In this document: positions 8,714 through 18,168 of the stretch, piece after piece
How the letters are laid out: each line of letters opens with the position of its first letter
Position numbering within the stretch: the stretch's first letter is position 1
Source of the DNA: JAVVTR01 sp036653535
Lineage (GTDB): Bacteria > Bacteroidota > Bacteroidia > Bacteroidales > P3
DNA: 64,000 nucleotides
NCBI GenBank assembly: GCA_036653535.1
Contig: JAVVTR010000004.1
Coordinates: 62,001-126,000 of the forward strand
Reading direction: 5' to 3'
Notes under the pieces: model-generated
The model's input: only the letters and a program-made list of their open reading frames with translations
Databases searched by the model: none
Told to the model about the DNA's origin: nothing
Made by a program: the position numbers and the translations under genes

Positions 8714-9631
8714 TCAAACCGATAGTGTTTCTAAATCTTTTAACATATTTTCTAATGAAACATGCCAAGAAGGTATTTCTAAACCAAAATCATTTTTTAT
8801 TTTCGTTTTATTTAAAACGCTATAAGCAGGTCTTTTACAAGATGTTGGATAATCTTTTGTTTCAATAGGATCCACGTCACATCTTGCTCTGGAAAGTTGC
8901 ATAATAGCTACTGCAAAATCATACCAGCTACATTCCCCTTCGTTCGTATAGTGATATATTTCTACGCCTTTTTTGTTTTTTACTTCTATTTTAGATAGAA
9001 CCGTTAAAATAACATCCGCTAAATCTTTGGCCCAAGTAGGAGTTCCGTATTGATCGGCCACAACATGCACATCATCCCTTTCCTTGGAAAGTTTAAGCAT
9101 GGTCTTTACAAAATTATGGCCAAAAGAGGAATATAGCCAAGCAGTCCTAATAATTAATCCATTTACCTTTTGCTGCATCATGGCTTCTTCTCCTGCCCGT
9201 TTCGACAAACCATATACCCCAATCGGTCCTACGATATCTTCTTCTCCGTAAGGCTCCATATTAGTTCCATCAAAAACATAATCGGTAGAAATTTGTATCA
9301 TAAAAACGTCCATATCCTTGCAACAATTGGCCAATATAGCCACTCCATCTCTATTAATAGCATATGCTAAATCCGCCTCCATCTCCGCCTTATCTACTGC
9401 CGTATAGGCAGCACAATTAACCAATACGTCTATCTGATGCTCCATAAAATAAGCTCTCACCTCTGCTTGATTACAAATATCCATCACATCTAAATCGGCA
9501 AATAGAAAACGACAAAACGCAAACTTATTTTCTTTGGATAATCTTCGTAATTCCGAACCAAGTTGCCCTTTACTTCCGGTAACTAAAACCGTTAATGTTC
9601 TCTTTTCTGTCGCTTTATTTTTAGCTTCCAT
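8714..9631 (-). CDS. rfbD: dTDP-4-dehydrorhamnose reductase
   Basis: RfbD is an extended short-chain dehydrogenase that performs the last step of dTDP-L-rhamnose synthesis for surface polysaccharides. The NAD(P)-binding motif is LVTGSKGQLGSEL near residue 15. VNCAAYTAVDKAE and the catalytic YGLSKRAGE segment (YxxxK) follow. At 305 residues it is normal length. The other rhamnose genes (rfbA, B, C) are not in the window. It is followed 5 nt later by rsfS, so the functionally unrelated rsfS-ftsH genes may be transcribed with it. A TACTTTTG element at 9697-9704 probably drives it. Confidence 0.88.
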   Translation of the reverse strand: MEAKNKATEKRTLTVLVTGSKGQLGSELRRLSKENKFAFCRFLFADLDVMDICNQAEVRAYFMEHQIDVLVNCAAYTAVDKAEMEADLAYAINRDGVAILANCCKDMDVFMIQISTDYVFDGTNMEPYGEEDIVGPIGVYGLSKRAGEEAMMQQKVNGLIIRTAWLYSSFGHNFVKTMLKLSKERDDVHVVADQYGTPTWAKDLADVILTVLSKIEVKNKKGVEIYHYTNEGECSWYDFAVAIMQLSRARCDVDPIETKDYPTSCKRPAYSVLNKTKIKNDFGLEIPSWHVSLENMLKDLETLSV

Positions 9632-9696
9632 TTCCCTATTTCTATATTATATTTTCAAGCACATTTCCGGTCAACAATTTTCTGTGATTTTTATTT

Positions 9697-9704
9697 CAAA
9701 AGTA
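9697..9704 (-). promoter_or_regulatory. Candidate -7 element upstream of rfbD
   Basis: The minus strand reads TACTTTTG, a match to TAnnTTTG, 65 nt before the rfbD ATG in the gap after the UDP-glucuronate decarboxylase gene. No TTTG is seen at the ideal -33 spacing, so support is partial. Confidence 0.45.
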
Positions 9705-9743
9705 TCCTTGTCAACCAAGCGATGTTTACATTTTACTCCCTAA

Positions 9744-10697
9744 TTAGGAAAGTGCTTTTGAATTATGAAGAATTTTTTCAAAGTGTGCAATAGTTTTCTT
9801 AAGTCCTTCCTCCAAAAGAATATGTGGTTCCCAATTCAATTTTTCTTTGGCCAACGATATATCTGGCTTCCTTTGCATTGGGTCATCCATGGGCAAAGGG
9901 GCTTTTATTATTTTAGAAGCACTGCCAGTTAAATCAATAACTTTTTGTGCCAGTTCTAATATGGTAAATTCTTGTGGATTACCTATATTTATGGGACCTA
10001 TAAAGGAATCTTCCGTAGACATCATTCGTATCATTCCCTCTATTAAATCATCTATATACTGGAAGCTACGGGTTTGTGAACCATCCCCATAAACCGTTAT
10101 ATCTTCCCCTTTCAAGGCTTGTATAATAAAATTAGAAACGACCCGACCGTCATTAACAAACATTTTCGGCCCATAGGTATTAAATATTCTAATTATCTTA
10201 ATAGCTATTTCGTTCTGCCGATGATAATCCATAAAAAGGGTTTCCGCACAACGTTTTCCTTCATCATAACAAGAACGCACGCCTATAGGATTTACATTCC
10301 CCCAATAAGATTCTACTTGTGGATGAATTTGGGGATTGCCATAAATTTCACTGGTAGAAGCTTGCAATATCTTAGCGTGAACCCGCTTAGCCAAACCAAG
10401 CATATTAATAGCTCCCATTACAGAAGTCTTAATGGTTTTTATCGGATTGTATTGATAATGTATAGGAGAGGCAGGACAAGCTAAATTATAAATTTCATCC
10501 ACTTCCACCAAATAAGGTATGGTTACATCATGTCTTACCACTTCAAAAAAAGGATTTCCCATTAAATGGGAAATATTTCTTTTCTGTCCTGTGAAATAAT
10601 TATCCAAACAAATAACATCGTTCCCTTCTGCAAGGAGACGCTCGCATAAGTGAGAACCAATAAAACCGGCACCTCCGGTCACTAATATTTTTTTCAT
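9744..10697 (-). CDS. UDP-glucuronate decarboxylase (UDP-xylose synthase)
   Basis: This 317-residue extended SDR enzyme converts UDP-glucuronate to UDP-xylose. The NAD-binding motif TGGAGFIGSHLCERL is at residues 7-21. The catalytic SCYDEGKR segment is characteristic of UXS-type decarboxylases rather than UDP-glucose epimerases, and STSEIYG supplies the catalytic serine/threonine. The UDP-glucose dehydrogenase gene lies 2 nt upstream, so product and substrate genes are coupled. Together they make UDP-GlcA and UDP-Xyl for capsule or LPS-like glycans. Confidence 0.9.
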   Translation of the reverse strand: MKKILVTGGAGFIGSHLCERLLAEGNDVICLDNYFTGQKRNISHLMGNPFFEVVRHDVTIPYLVEVDEIYNLACPASPIHYQYNPIKTIKTSVMGAINMLGLAKRVHAKILQASTSEIYGNPQIHPQVESYWGNVNPIGVRSCYDEGKRCAETLFMDYHRQNEIAIKIIRIFNTYGPKMFVNDGRVVSNFIIQALKGEDITVYGDGSQTRSFQYIDDLIEGMIRMMSTEDSFIGPINIGNPQEFTILELAQKVIDLTGSASKIIKAPLPMDDPMQRKPDISLAKEKLNWEPHILLEEGLKKTIAHFEKILHNSKALS

Positions 10698-10699
10698 TC

Positions 10700-12016
10700 T
10701 TAATTTATCCCCACACCATAATAAGTTATGCCAATCTTATTTAATTCTATCTTATCGTATATATTCCGTCCATCAAAAACTACAGGATATTTCAAACTTT
10801 TTTTTACTTTTTCCCAATTCGGTAATCGAAATTCGGTCCATTCTGTAAGCAAAAATAAAACATCTGCCCCCTCCAAACTTCCGTATAAATCTTTACAATA
10901 GGTAATGTCATTTCCTATCCGACGAGAACATTCTTCCATAGATATAGGATCATAGGCTCTCACACTACATCCCACCTCTTTCAGTTTTTCTATCATCACT
11001 AAAGAAGGTGCTTCCCGCATATCGTCCGTTCCTGGTTTAAAAGCCAAGCCCCAAAATGCAACCGTCATACCTTTCACTTCCTTTTTAAAATGCTGCATAA
11101 ATTTGCGAAACATCAATGATTTTTGCGTTTGATTGACTTTTTCTACCGACTGTAACACTTCCATAGTATAACCCTGATGTTCGGCCGTTTTAATTAATGC
11201 CTTTACATCTTTTGGAAAGCAAGAGCCCCCATAACCAATTCCAGGATAAAGAAATTTTCCCCCAATACGAGAATCGCTTCCTATTCCTTTACGCACATTA
11301 TTTACATTAGCCCCTACTAATTCACAAAGATTGGCTATGTCGTTCATAAAACTAATGCGAGTAGCAAGCATAGAATTAGCTGCATATTTTGTCATTTCAG
11401 CCGAGGGTAAATCCATAAATAACAAAGGATGCCCATTTAAAGCAAACGGCCTATATAAATTTTCCATCACCCTCCGTGCTCTTTCCGATTCTACCCCAAT
11501 AACAATGCGTTCCGGATACATAAAATCCTTAATAGCGGAACCCTCCTTTAAAAATTCCGGATTAGAAACTATATCAAAATCTATATTTACCCCTCTTTTT
11601 TCTAATTCCTCTTTTATGGCACTCTGCACTTTTTGGGAGGTTCCCACAGGAACGGTACTTTTGGTAACCACAATGATATAGTTCTGCATCTTTTGCCCAA
11701 CTTCCCGCGCCACTTCCAACACATAGTGTAAATCGGCGCTACCATCTTCCCCTGGAGGAGTTCCCACTGCACTAAAAACTATATCCGAATCTTTTAAGCC
11801 CTCTTCTAACGAATTGGAAAAACTAATTCGACCTTTCTCTAAATTCGTTTTTAATAGCTCATTTAAGCCTTGCTCATATATAGGAGAAATTCCTTTTTTT
11901 AAATTTTCTATTTTTTTTGCATCTACATCCACACAACATACATCCACTCCTATATCTGCAAAACAAGCTCCCGTAACTAAACCTACATAACCGGAACCAA
12001 CAATGGTAACTTTCAT
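10700..12016 (-). CDS. ugd: UDP-glucose 6-dehydrogenase
   Basis: Ugd oxidises UDP-glucose to UDP-glucuronate with two NAD. The 438-residue protein begins with the dinucleotide-binding motif IVGSGYVGLVTG. The catalytic cysteine is Cys266 in GGSCFPKD. The KYAANSMLATRISFMNDIANLCE linker helix and the C-terminal FKPGTDDMREAPS substrate-binding segment are typical. It overlaps nothing and is followed 2 nt later by the UDP-glucuronate decarboxylase. A leader of about 180 nt separates its ATG from a TAACTTTG promoter element. Confidence 0.95.
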   Translation of the reverse strand: MKVTIVGSGYVGLVTGACFADIGVDVCCVDVDAKKIENLKKGISPIYEQGLNELLKTNLEKGRISFSNSLEEGLKDSDIVFSAVGTPPGEDGSADLHYVLEVAREVGQKMQNYIIVVTKSTVPVGTSQKVQSAIKEELEKRGVNIDFDIVSNPEFLKEGSAIKDFMYPERIVIGVESERARRVMENLYRPFALNGHPLLFMDLPSAEMTKYAANSMLATRISFMNDIANLCELVGANVNNVRKGIGSDSRIGGKFLYPGIGYGGSCFPKDVKALIKTAEHQGYTMEVLQSVEKVNQTQKSLMFRKFMQHFKKEVKGMTVAFWGLAFKPGTDDMREAPSLVMIEKLKEVGCSVRAYDPISMEECSRRIGNDITYCKDLYGSLEGADVLFLLTEWTEFRLPNWEKVKKSLKYPVVFDGRNIYDKIELNKIGITYYGVGIN

Positions 12017-12198
12017 ATACCCTTACCTTATATTTTGTTTTTAATACCGTGTAAGAAATCCTAAAGACCTCTCTCCTTCTATATGGCAAAACCGTTGTAC
12101 AAGGTCTTCTCTCTAATTTCAAAATAAGAAAAGCATTATTACTGCCACCTTAAGCAAAACGAGCGGACGGTATAGACGGTTTTCTACAGTGTAATTTG

Positions 12199-12206
12199 CA
12201 AAGTTA
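12199..12206 (-). promoter_or_regulatory. Candidate -7 element of ugd
   Basis: The minus strand reads TAACTTTGCA, matching TAnnTTTG. It would give a leader of about 180 nt before the ugd ATG. The gap 12017-12245 holds no convincing ORF. No clear -33 TTTG is present. Confidence 0.5.
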
Positions 12207-12245
12207 CGCAAAAAAACGATACCATATATTACATAGAAATAGTTT

Positions 12246-13589
12246 TTATTTACATACACGCTTCAACCAAAAATATCCAAGCAAACCCGATAAGAGAGAA
12301 CCTGCAAAAACCCCAATTTTTGCTTGATTTAAAAGCTCTATTCCTCCATCCTGCAAGGAACCATAAGATAGATTCGCAATAAATAAAGAAACAGTAAACC
12401 CAATTCCACCCAAAATAGCCACTCCAAATAAATTACTATAATTCATTCCTTTAGGAAGAGAAATAAGTTTGCATTTTATAAAAAACCAAACGAAAGAAAA
12501 TATCCCCAACGACTTTCCTAATACCAATCCAGCCATTATAGCCAATGGAACCCCCATAACAGAATCTGCATTTATGTTTTCAAAACGGATCCCAGCATTA
12601 ACAAATGCAAATAAAGGCAAGGTTACATAACTAACAAAACCTTGTAGCTGATGTTCCATACTTTGCAATGGACTAACCACTCTTTCCTCCGCCAATCGCA
12701 TTTGTGCCAAAGCCTGCGTTTGATTTTCCGACAAGACGCCAATTTTAGGTTCCCCCTGCACGGAATTTACAAAATCGGCCAAACATCTCTTCGCTTTTTG
12801 TAAATAGTTTTCCCACTCCCATTTAGGTTTTGCAGGTACTACCAAAGCTATTAAAACTCCGGAAATGGCTGCATGTACCCCCGATTCCAAAAAAAGCAAC
12901 CAAACAACAAACCCGAAAATATAATAAAAACGCTTATAGTGAACCCCTTTCGCTCCAGCAAAGAACATTCCAATCAATAAAAAAACCGAGAAAATTAATG
13001 GCATCCACGATACATGAGAACTATAAAAAAGGATCATAACTAAAATTCCGCCTATATCGTCTACCACCGCTAAAGTTATGAGAAAAATTTTTAATATAGG
13101 TGGAACTTTTTTACTTAGAAGAGCTAACACCCCCACCGCAAATGCAATATCGGTAGCCATGGGAATAGCCGCTCCATAAGAACGGGGATAATCGTGACAA
13201 AACAGGTAAAACACCAAAACCGGCACTATCATACCGCCCAAAGCTCCTACAATAGGCAATAAGGCCTTGCGAAAACTATGCAATTCGCCTGTTAATATCT
13301 GTTGCTTTATTTCTAAGCCAATGGTCAGGAAAAAGATAGCCATTAAAAAATCATTCACAAAAGTCAACAAACTCATAGGAGTTCCATGATGCGTAAAAAA
13401 ATTAAATTGCCCTATTTGTAATATAATGGGACTTTGTAATATTTTTTCATACCATCCGGACCAAGTAGAATTCGATAATATAATAGCCAGTACGGCAGCC
13501 AAAAAGAGCCACAAGGTTGCATTTTTTACTATCCCCAAAACTCCACTAATATTTTTCTTATCTTCCATATTCTTTTTTTTTGCATTCAT
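12246..13589 (-). CDS. nhaA: Na+/H+ antiporter NhaA
   Basis: NhaA exports sodium in exchange for protons. The 447-residue protein has about twelve hydrophobic segments. It carries the ion-binding motifs ATDIAFAVGVLALL and AVVDDIGG, which contain the three functional aspartates. NSTWSGWYEK near the N-terminus and GIGFTVSLFIANL near the C-terminus are further family signatures. A hydrophilic insertion (about residues 255-300) precedes the last membrane bundle. It appears monocistronic and diverges from the ribosomal operon across a 536-bp gap. MEDKKN, seven codons in, is an alternative start. Confidence 0.93.
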   Translation of the reverse strand: MNAKKKNMEDKKNISGVLGIVKNATLWLFLAAVLAIILSNSTWSGWYEKILQSPIILQIGQFNFFTHHGTPMSLLTFVNDFLMAIFFLTIGLEIKQQILTGELHSFRKALLPIVGALGGMIVPVLVFYLFCHDYPRSYGAAIPMATDIAFAVGVLALLSKKVPPILKIFLITLAVVDDIGGILVMILFYSSHVSWMPLIFSVFLLIGMFFAGAKGVHYKRFYYIFGFVVWLLFLESGVHAAISGVLIALVVPAKPKWEWENYLQKAKRCLADFVNSVQGEPKIGVLSENQTQALAQMRLAEERVVSPLQSMEHQLQGFVSYVTLPLFAFVNAGIRFENINADSVMGVPLAIMAGLVLGKSLGIFSFVWFFIKCKLISLPKGMNYSNLFGVAILGGIGFTVSLFIANLSYGSLQDGGIELLNQAKIGVFAGSLLSGLLGYFWLKRVCK

Positions 13590-13764
13590 CCCTTAATTTT
13601 CTCATCCCTTAAACAATTTTCTTTTGTTTAACACATTCTTTTTTTGTTGTTTATATTGGTATAGGTTCCACGAACACATAGGAAAAACCTATAGAAATGG
13701 AGGCAAGTACCAAACAAAAAACATATTTCTAAATGCAAAGAAACGATTTTTTTTATTTTCCACC

Positions 13765-13794
13765 TTGTTTCTTTTTGTTTCTTTTTGTTTCTTT
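13765..13794. repeat. Three tandem copies of a 10-bp unit
   Basis: TTGTTTCTTT is repeated three times head to tail with a period close to one helical turn. It sits upstream of nhaA. Function is unknown and it may be simple-sequence slippage. Confidence 0.6.
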
Positions 13795-14041
13795 ATTCCA
13801 AACTATCCTTTTGAGAAAGACCTCCTTTTTCAAACGGTTTTACCCCCTTAAAATATCAAAAAAGACATACTATATTGCCCGCCCTCCCCATACTTAAGCA
13901 TATTTTTTTTATTTATTTTTAAGCCACTTTTTAAAATACAAATAATTATATATTAATAAAATAAATCAAAAAAAGGACTAATCTAAAAGATAACATTCCA
14001 TAAAAAAGGCACTTTTTTTTAACACTTTTATAAACATATTA

Positions 14042-14071
14042 TTGCTTTTCTAAAAAAAAAATATACCTTTG
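14042..14071 (+). promoter_or_regulatory. Promoter of the ribosomal superoperon
   Basis: TTG at 14042-14044 and TACCTTTG at 14064-14071 are separated by 19 nt, an exact Bacteroidota sigma-ABfr arrangement. The predicted start near 14078 leaves a leader of about 48 nt before rpsL. Confidence 0.82.
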
Positions 14072-14125
14072 CAGTCCCAATTTTGCATTCTATTGAATGA
14101 AGTTAACTAATACAAAAACAATAAT

Positions 14126-14503
14126 ATGCCAACAATCCAACAGTTAGTTCGTAAAGGACGACAAAAATTGACAGACAAAAGCAAGTCACCGGCATTGGAC
14201 TCCTGCCCTCAACGTCGCGGCGTTTGCGTACGTGTGTATACTACCACTCCCAAAAAGCCTAATTCGGCTATGCGTAAAGTAGCCAGGGTTCGTTTAACCA
14301 ATCAAAAAGAAGTTAATGCCTACATCCCCGGTGAAGGACACAACTTACAAGAACACTCCATTGTAATGATTCGTGGAGGACGTGTAAAAGACCTCCCAGG
14401 GGTAAGATACCATATTATTCGCGGTGCTTTGGATACTTCCGGTGTGGAAGGAAGAAATCAACGTCGTTCTAAATATGGAACTAAACGTCCTAAGAAAAAA
14501 TAA
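14126..14503 (+). CDS. rpsL: 30S ribosomal protein S12
   Basis: This 125-residue decoding-centre protein is the first gene of the superoperon. It has the conserved TTPKKPNSAMRKVARV loop, with the lysine associated with streptomycin sensitivity, and the PGEGHNLQEHS and RGGRVKDLPGVRYH segments. The wild-type lysine in KKPNS suggests no streptomycin-resistance change there. It is followed by rpsG and fusA, the str-operon order. Confidence 0.98.
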   Translation: MPTIQQLVRKGRQKLTDKSKSPALDSCPQRRGVCVRVYTTTPKKPNSAMRKVARVRLTNQKEVNAYIPGEGHNLQEHSIVMIRGGRVKDLPGVRYHIIRGALDTSGVEGRNQRRSKYGTKRPKKK

Positions 14504-14560
14504 CAGTACACATTAGTTATACATTATAAGTGAAGTAAAGCGTAAAACAATCGCAATATC

Positions 14561-15028
14561 ATGAGAAAATCAACACCGAAAAAAAAAGAAATATTACCCG
14601 ATCCTAAATTTAATGATGTTATGGTTACCAAATTCATAAATAACATCATGTATGCGGGTAAGAAAAACCTTGCTCACGAAATTTTCTATAAAGCCATAGA
14701 GGTAGTTGCTGAAAAAACCAAGGAAGACGGTTTGGAAACTTGGAAAAAAGCCCTAACCAATGTTACTCCTTCGGTAGAAGTAAGAAGTCGCCGTATCGGA
14801 GGCGCCACTTTTCAAATTCCTTCAGAAATTCGTCCTGAAAGGAAGCAGTCCATTGGAATGAAAGCGCTTATTAATTTTGCCAGAAAGCGTAACGAAAAAT
14901 CCATGAGCATGAAATTAGCTTCTGAAATTATAGCAGCTTCTAAAGAAGAAGGTGCCGCCTTTAAGAGGAAAGAGGATACTCACAGAATGGCCGAAGCAAA
15001 TAAGGCTTTCTCCCATTTTAAATTTTAA
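14561..15028 (+). CDS. rpsG: 30S ribosomal protein S7
   Basis: S7 nucleates assembly of the 30S head and contacts E-site tRNA. The 155-residue protein matches through MRKSTPKKKEILPDPKF, NIMYAGKK, EVRSRRIGGATFQIP and EVRP-like EIRPERK. It lies 57 nt after rpsL and 18 nt before fusA. Confidence 0.98.
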   Translation: MRKSTPKKKEILPDPKFNDVMVTKFINNIMYAGKKNLAHEIFYKAIEVVAEKTKEDGLETWKKALTNVTPSVEVRSRRIGGATFQIPSEIRPERKQSIGMKALINFARKRNEKSMSMKLASEIIAASKEEGAAFKRKEDTHRMAEANKAFSHFKF

Positions 15029-15046
15029 GCAGAGAGACTAATATAA

Positions 15047-17137
15047 ATGGCACAAGATTTAGCAAAAAACCGTAATATTGGGATTATGGCTCATATAGAT
15101 GCCGGGAAAACGACATGCTCTGAGCGTATTTTGTATTACACTGGGAAAAATCATAAAATAGGGGAAACCCACGATGGTTCGGCTACCATGGATTGGATGG
15201 CGCAAGAACAAGAGAGAGGTATTACTATTACTTCTGCCGCAACCACCGTATTTTGGAAATACCACGACGAAAGTTATAAAATTAACCTGATAGACACTCC
15301 GGGACACGTAGACTTTACTGTAGAAGTAGAACGTTCTTTACGGGTATTAGATGGAGCTGTTGCTCTTTTCTGTGCGGTTGGTGGTGTTCAACCTCAATCG
15401 GAAACAGTTTGGCGTCAGGCAAATAAATATAAGGTTCCTAGAATATGTTTCGTTAATAAGATGGATCGTACTGGGGCCGATTTTTTTAATGTAGTTCAGC
15501 AAATAAAAGAACGTCTTCAAACCAAGCCTGTAGTTTTGGAAATACCTATAGGTCAAGAAGATTCTTTTACTGGTGTAGTAGATTTAATTTCTCGCAAAGC
15601 TTATCAGTGGAGCGAAGAAGATAAAGGCCTTACCTACTTTGAAGTTCCTATGCCCGAAGATCTAAAAGATACGGTAGAGGAATATCGCAATAAGTTGGTG
15701 GAAATTGCAGCGGAAGAGAATGAAATGTTGATGGAGAAATACTTTGAGGATCCTGCAACTATTACAGAAGATGAAATTATTGCAGCTATCCGTAAAGGGA
15801 CCGTAGAGATGAAAATCAATCCGGTTTTATGCGGTTCCGCTTTTAAAAACAAAGGTGTTCAACTTTTATTAGATGCCATTATTCGTTATTTACCAAGTCC
15901 TTTGGATGTAGATGCTATTGTAGGGAAAAATCCAAAAACCGACGAAGAAGAAGATCGTGCAGTAGATGTAAACGCTCCTTTTAGTGCTTTAGCATTTAAA
16001 ATTGCCACCGATCCTTTTGTTGGTAGAATTGCATTCTTCCGGGTTTATTCTGGTTGTTTAGATGCAGGTTCTTATGTTCTCAATGCTTCTACAGGAAAAA
16101 AAGAACGTATCTCTCGTATTTTGCAGATGCACTCCAACAAACAGCAACCTATGGACAGAATAGAAACTGGAGATATAGGTGCTGCCGTAGGATTTAAAGA
16201 AATAAAAACAGGAAATACCCTTTGCGACGAAACACATCCTATCGTTTTAGAATCCATGTCTTTTCCTGAACCTGTTATTAGTATTGCAATAGAGCCAGTT
16301 TCCCAAGTGGATGTAGATAAACTATCGGTGGGCCTTATAAAGTTAGCCGAAGAAGACCCTACTTTCCAAGTAAGAAGTGATGAGGAATCGGGTCAAACTG
16401 TTATTAGTGGTATGGGTGAACTTCATTTGGATGTTTTATTGGATAGACTAAAACGGGAATTTCACGTAGAATGTAACCAAGGTCGTCCTCAAGTTGCCTA
16501 TAAAGAAGCTATTCTTTCTACTGTTCGTCATAGAGAAACTTACAAGAAACAAACTGGTGGTAGAGGAAAATTTGCCGATATTGTTTTTGAAATATCTCCA
16601 GCAGATGAAGGTTTTAAAGGTCTTCAATTTGTGAATGAAGTAAAAGGAGGTAATATTCCAAAAGAATATATTCCTTCTATTGAAAAAGGATTTAAGGCCT
16701 CTTTATGCAATGGTGTATTGGCTGGTTATCCTGTAGAAAGCCTCAAAGTTCGTCTTTTAGATGGTTCTTTCCACCCGGTAGACTCCGATGCTCTCTCTTT
16801 TGAAATTTGTGCAAAAATTGGTTTTCGTGAATCCTGTAGAAAAGCAAAATCGGCCCTATTGGAACCAATTATGTTTGTCGAAATAGAAACTCCAGACAGT
16901 TATGTTGGGGATGTTTCTAGTGACTTGAACCGACGTAGGGGGATCATGGAAGGTATTGAAGCCAAAATGGGCGGACAAGCTATACGGGCTAAAGTTCCTT
17001 TGGCTGAAATGTTTGGTTATGTCACCGCCTTGCGTACCTTAAGTTCCGGTAGAGCCAGTTCTACTATGGAATATTCTCATCACGCAGAAGCACCTAATAG
17101 TGTTACCGAAGAAGTTATCAAACAAGCTAACAAATAA
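15047..17137 (+). CDS. fusA: Elongation factor G
   Basis: EF-G is the translocation GTPase. The 696-residue protein has G1 AHIDAGKTT (about 16-24), the G2 region RGITITSAAT, G3 DTPGHVDF and G4 NKMDR. Domain II follows, with domains III-V including FEISPADEGFKG and SYVGDVSSDLNRRRG. It is canonical length. Unlike the E. coli str operon, no tuf follows; rpsJ comes next after 28 nt. Confidence 0.98.
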   Translation: MAQDLAKNRNIGIMAHIDAGKTTCSERILYYTGKNHKIGETHDGSATMDWMAQEQERGITITSAATTVFWKYHDESYKINLIDTPGHVDFTVEVERSLRVLDGAVALFCAVGGVQPQSETVWRQANKYKVPRICFVNKMDRTGADFFNVVQQIKERLQTKPVVLEIPIGQEDSFTGVVDLISRKAYQWSEEDKGLTYFEVPMPEDLKDTVEEYRNKLVEIAAEENEMLMEKYFEDPATITEDEIIAAIRKGTVEMKINPVLCGSAFKNKGVQLLLDAIIRYLPSPLDVDAIVGKNPKTDEEEDRAVDVNAPFSALAFKIATDPFVGRIAFFRVYSGCLDAGSYVLNASTGKKERISRILQMHSNKQQPMDRIETGDIGAAVGFKEIKTGNTLCDETHPIVLESMSFPEPVISIAIEPVSQVDVDKLSVGLIKLAEEDPTFQVRSDEESGQTVISGMGELHLDVLLDRLKREFHVECNQGRPQVAYKEAILSTVRHRETYKKQTGGRGKFADIVFEISPADEGFKGLQFVNEVKGGNIPKEYIPSIEKGFKASLCNGVLAGYPVESLKVRLLDGSFHPVDSDALSFEICAKIGFRESCRKAKSALLEPIMFVEIETPDSYVGDVSSDLNRRRGIMEGIEAKMGGQAIRAKVPLAEMFGYVTALRTLSSGRASSTMEYSHHAEAPNSVTEEVIKQANK

Positions 17138-17165
17138 ACAACGTTCTTTATAAAATAAAAAAACC

Positions 17166-17474
17166 GTGAGTCAACAACGAATTAGAATTAAATTAAAATC
17201 TTACGATTACAATTTAGTCGACAAATCAGCTGAAAAAATCGTAAAGACGGTAAAACTTACTGGTGCTATGGTTAGTGGACCGATTCCACTTCCCACCAAT
17301 AAAAAAATCTTTACTGTAAATCGTTCCACTTTCGTAAACAAAAAAGCACGCGAACAATTCGAATTATCTGCATACAAAAGACTGCTGGATATACATAGTA
17401 GCAGTTCTAAAACCATAGATGCATTGATGAAACTTGAATTACCAAGTGGTGTAGAAGTGGAAATAAAAGTCTGA
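17166..17474 (+). CDS. rpsJ: 30S ribosomal protein S10
   Basis: S10 (102 residues) belongs to the 30S head and also serves in NusB-dependent antitermination. RIRIKLKSYDYNLVDKSAEKIV is the family N-terminus, and GPIPLPTNKKIFTV the conserved loop. The start is GTG at 17166, the only position that gives the standard N-terminus. It begins the S10 portion of the operon. Confidence 0.97.
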   Translation: MSQQRIRIKLKSYDYNLVDKSAEKIVKTVKLTGAMVSGPIPLPTNKKIFTVNRSTFVNKKAREQFELSAYKRLLDIHSSSSKTIDALMKLELPSGVEVEIKV

Positions 17475-17538
17475 GGTTAAGATTTTCCGCACCAAAAAGA
17501 AATTAACAGAATAAATAAACCATAAACAAGCAAATATA

Positions 17539-18168
17539 ATGTCCGGATTAATAGGAAAAAAAATCGGAATGACTAGCGTTTGGGATGCCTCTGGCCAAAA
17601 TGTGCCATGCACGGTAATAGAAGCTGGTCCTTGTGTGGTAACGCAAGTAAAAACAAAAGAAAAGGATGGCTACGAAGCCATTCAGTTATCTTACGGAGAA
17701 CGAAAAGAAAAACATACTCCAAAAGCTTTACAGGGTCATTTTGCCAAAGCAAATACCACTCCTAAGCTAATTAGCATGGAGTTTACTCGTTTTGAAGAAG
17801 GTAATCGCAAAAAGCATGGAGAATGTTTAAACGTAGATGTATTCAAAGAGGGTGAATTTGTGGATGTTGCAGGATACACTAAAGGAAAAGGGTTTCAAGG
17901 GGTTGTTAAACGTCACGGATTTGGTGGTGTTGGACAAAGTACTCACGGCCAACATAACCGCCTTAGAGCCCCAGGTTCTGTAGGAGCATCGTCTTATCCT
18001 TCTCGTTTATTTAAAGGCTTGCGCATGGCCGGACGTACCGGACACGAAAGAAGAAAGAATATTAACCTTATGGTGGTGAAGATCGTTCCTGAAAAGAATT
18101 TAATTTTAGTAAAAGGGTCCGTTCCCGGTCCTAAAGGTTCATTTTTAAAAATAGAGAGATGGAGCTAA
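17539..18168 (+). CDS. rplC: 50S ribosomal protein L3
   Basis: L3 is an early-assembly 23S-binding protein reaching the peptidyl-transferase centre. It has 209 residues, starting SGLIGKKIGMTSVWD, with the conserved GFQGVVKRHGFGG and THGQHNRLRAPGSVG loops. Its last 10 nt overlap the start of rplD, so the two are probably translationally coupled. Confidence 0.98.
   Translation: MSGLIGKKIGMTSVWDASGQNVPCTVIEAGPCVVTQVKTKEKDGYEAIQLSYGERKEKHTPKALQGHFAKANTTPKLISMEFTRFEEGNRKKHGECLNVDVFKEGEFVDVAGYTKGKGFQGVVKRHGFGGVGQSTHGQHNRLRAPGSVGASSYPSRLFKGLRMAGRTGHERRKNINLMVVKIVPEKNLILVKGSVPGPKGSFLKIERWS

Larger units (their letters stand above)
13590..14125. other. Divergent intergenic region between nhaA and rpsL
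   Basis: This very AT-rich 536-bp gap contains the rpsL promoter at its right end and a short 10-bp tandem repeat near 13765. A 75-codon open frame at 13624-13851 has low-complexity Phe-rich content and no recognisable homology, so I do not call it a gene. I see no RNA gene. Confidence 0.6.

Noticed and set aside
8709..8768. Longer rsfS start at 8768
   Set aside because: It would overlap the rfbD end by 55 nt and adds residues with no family match.
13624..13851. 75-codon Phe-rich ORF in the nhaA-rpsL gap
   Set aside because: Low-complexity, very AT-rich, includes the 10-bp tandem repeat, and has no recognisable domain.
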